Shown: piece by piece, positions 6,819 to 7,975 of the stretch
How the letters are laid out: each line of letters opens with the position of its first letter
How positions within the stretch are numbered: position 1 is the stretch's first letter
Assembly: GCA_026225435.1 (NCBI GenBank)
Contig: JAMFST010000796.1
Coordinates: forward strand, 1 to 7,975
Length of the DNA stretch: 7,975 bases
Reading direction: 5' to 3'
Origin: Labilithrix luteola
Lineage (GTDB): Bacteria > Myxococcota_A > Polyangia > Polyangiales > Polyangiaceae
Made by a program: the position numbers and the translations under genes
Notes under the pieces: model-generated
Seen by the model: the letters and a program-made list of their open reading frames with translations, nothing else
What the model was told of the DNA's origin: nothing
The model's database searches: none

Positions 6819-7975
6819 ATGGGAACTGCACATTTTGCCTTCTGGCCGCCGCACTCCGAACGGAACCTGATCACGCCGGCGACGAACCTCTTCTACAACG
6901 CGGAGGTCTCGGCCACCCGCTACCCGGACAAGGCGTACCTCGTGTTCTACGACACGCGGATCACCTTCGGAGAGTTCCACCACGAGGCGCTGCGCGTCGC
7001 TGGATACCTCGAAAAGCAGTGCGGCGTGGTCAAGGGCGACCGCGTGCTGTTGATGATGCAGAACAGCCCGCAATTCATCATCGGCTACTACGGGATCCTC
7101 CGTGCCAACGCGGTGGTCGTGCCGCTCAACCCGATGAGCGTGACCCAGGAGCTGGCAAAGTTCGTCGCCGACTCGGGCGCGCGCACCATCCTCGTCTCCC
7201 AGGAGCTCTACCCGCGCGTCGAGCCGCTGCTGCGCGACGGCCTGCTCGATCACGTCATCGTGGCCGCGTACTCCGATTACCTGAAGGTGGAGACGACGCT
7301 CGCGGTGCCCGACTTCATCAGCGCGCCGCGCGAGCCGATCGCCGGCAAGGGGATCACGCTGTGGAAGGACGTCCTGGCCGCCGACCGTCAACCCGGTCCG
7401 ATGACGGCCGGGCCCGACGACCTCGCGGTGATGCCGTACACCTCGGGCACCACCGGCCAGCCGAAGGGCTGCATCCACACCCACCGCACGATGATGCAGA
7501 CCACGGTCGGCAGCATGACCTGGCTCGACTGCAAGGCGGAGATGACCTTCCTCGCGGTGGCGCCGTTCTTCCACGTGACCGGCATGCAGAGCGGAATGAA
7601 CGGCCCGCTGTACATCGGCAACACCCTGGTGCTCGTGCCGCGCTGGGATCGCGAGGTCGCCGCGCAGCTGGTGGAGCGCTACCGGGTCACCGGCTGGACG
7701 GCTGTGCCGACGATGATCCAGGACTTTTTCCTCAACCCGAACCTGGGAAAATACGACGTCAGCTCGATCAAGCGCCTGTCCGGCGGAGGCGCGGCGATGC
7801 CGGCGGCGGTGGCCCAGCGTCTGCTCGACATCGGGATCACCTACGTCGAAGGCTACGGGATGTCGGAGACGGCCGCGGCGACGCACATCAACCCGCACCA
7901 TCACGCCAAGAAGCAGTGCCTCGGCATTCCCATCTACGACGTCGACTCGCGCGTGGTCGACCCCATCACCTTGCA
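6819..7975 (+). CDS. AMP-forming acyl-CoA synthetase / fatty-acid-CoA ligase (3' end beyond the window)
   Basis: The ATG follows a purine-rich GAGAGAG stretch and lies 14 bases after the serine hydrolase stop. The frame stays open for 385 codons to the window end. The AMP/ATP-binding loop YTSGTTGQPKG is at residues 207-217, and the adenylate-binding motif GYGMSET at 345-351. Between them are PFFHVTGMQSG, typical of acyl-CoA ligases, and SGGGAAMP ahead of the second motif. Such enzymes form an acyl-AMP from a carboxylic acid and ATP, then transfer the acyl group to CoA. The small C-terminal lid domain and the hinge lie beyond the window. No signal or membrane segment is present, so it is cytosolic. 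General appearance favours medium- or long-chain fatty acids, but aryl or other acids cannot be excluded. It is probably co-transcribed with the preceding hydrolase. Confidence 0.92.
   Translation, partial: MGTAHFAFWPPHSERNLITPATNLFYNAEVSATRYPDKAYLVFYDTRITFGEFHHEALRVAGYLEKQCGVVKGDRVLLMMQNSPQFIIGYYGILRANAVVVPLNPMSVTQELAKFVADSGARTILVSQELYPRVEPLLRDGLLDHVIVAAYSDYLKVETTLAVPDFISAPREPIAGKGITLWKDVLAADRQPGPMTAGPDDLAVMPYTSGTTGQPKGCIHTHRTMMQTTVGSMTWLDCKAEMTFLAVAPFFHVTGMQSGMNGPLYIGNTLVLVPRWDREVAAQLVERYRVTGWTAVPTMIQDFFLNPNLGKYDVSSIKRLSGGGAAMPAAVAQRLLDIGITYVEGYGMSETAAATHINPHHHAKKQCLGIPIYDVDSRVVDPITL

Noticed and set aside
6771..7904. Minus-strand open frame of 377 codons at the right end
   Set aside because: Shadow of the acyl-CoA synthetase, whose plus-strand frame has YTSGTTGQPKG and GYGMSET.

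Overview
The window is GC-rich, coding-dense DNA from a bacterial chromosome. The strong G/C bias at third codon positions, frequent GTG starts, an RtcR-type sigma-54 activator and a von Willebrand A (vWA) lipoprotein suggest a delta-proteobacterium or myxobacterium-like lineage. This assignment is an inference and is only moderately secure. No rRNA, tRNA, CRISPR array, insertion sequence or convincing terminator was seen.

Left part (1-4604, all + strand). The window opens inside the gene for RtcR, the sigma-54 activator of the RNA-repair regulon. Its C-terminal 263 residues are present, covering AAA+ Walker B to the DNA-binding tail. After 43 bases come three tightly packed genes: a lipoprotein with a solute-binding-protein (SBP) domain fused to a complete-MIDAS vWA domain (836-2590), a small protein with a membrane hairpin and a long charged helical tail (2593-3384), and a membrane-anchored SBP (3381-4604). 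The last is a clear paralogue of the SBP half of the first. The genes are separated by 2 bases and then overlap by 4 (GTGA), so they are probably translationally coupled and act as one unit. There is no ABC permease or ATPase among them, which argues for a sensing or scaffolding role in the envelope rather than uptake. The adjacency to RtcR raises the possibility that the unit belongs to an RNA-damage regulon, but no good sigma-54 promoter was found in the gap between them.

Middle part (4605-5643). This is a scar-like region. Two short pieces of minus-strand, protein-like sequence lie at 4606-4827. The right-hand one reads like the last ~39 residues of a PiT-family phosphate transporter and has no start codon or upstream body. 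Next is a minus-strand gene for an unrecognised 199-residue soluble protein (4868-5467), whose reading frame runs protein-like beyond its annotated GTG start. The divergent gap 5468-5643 holds a small set of direct and inverted TGACGC repeats.

Right part (5644-7975, + strand). A two-gene unit encodes an EstB/class C beta-lactamase-fold serine hydrolase and, 14 bases later, an AMP-forming acyl-CoA synthetase that runs off the window. Together they would fit ester or lactone hydrolysis followed by CoA activation of the released acid. The substrate cannot be read from the sequence.
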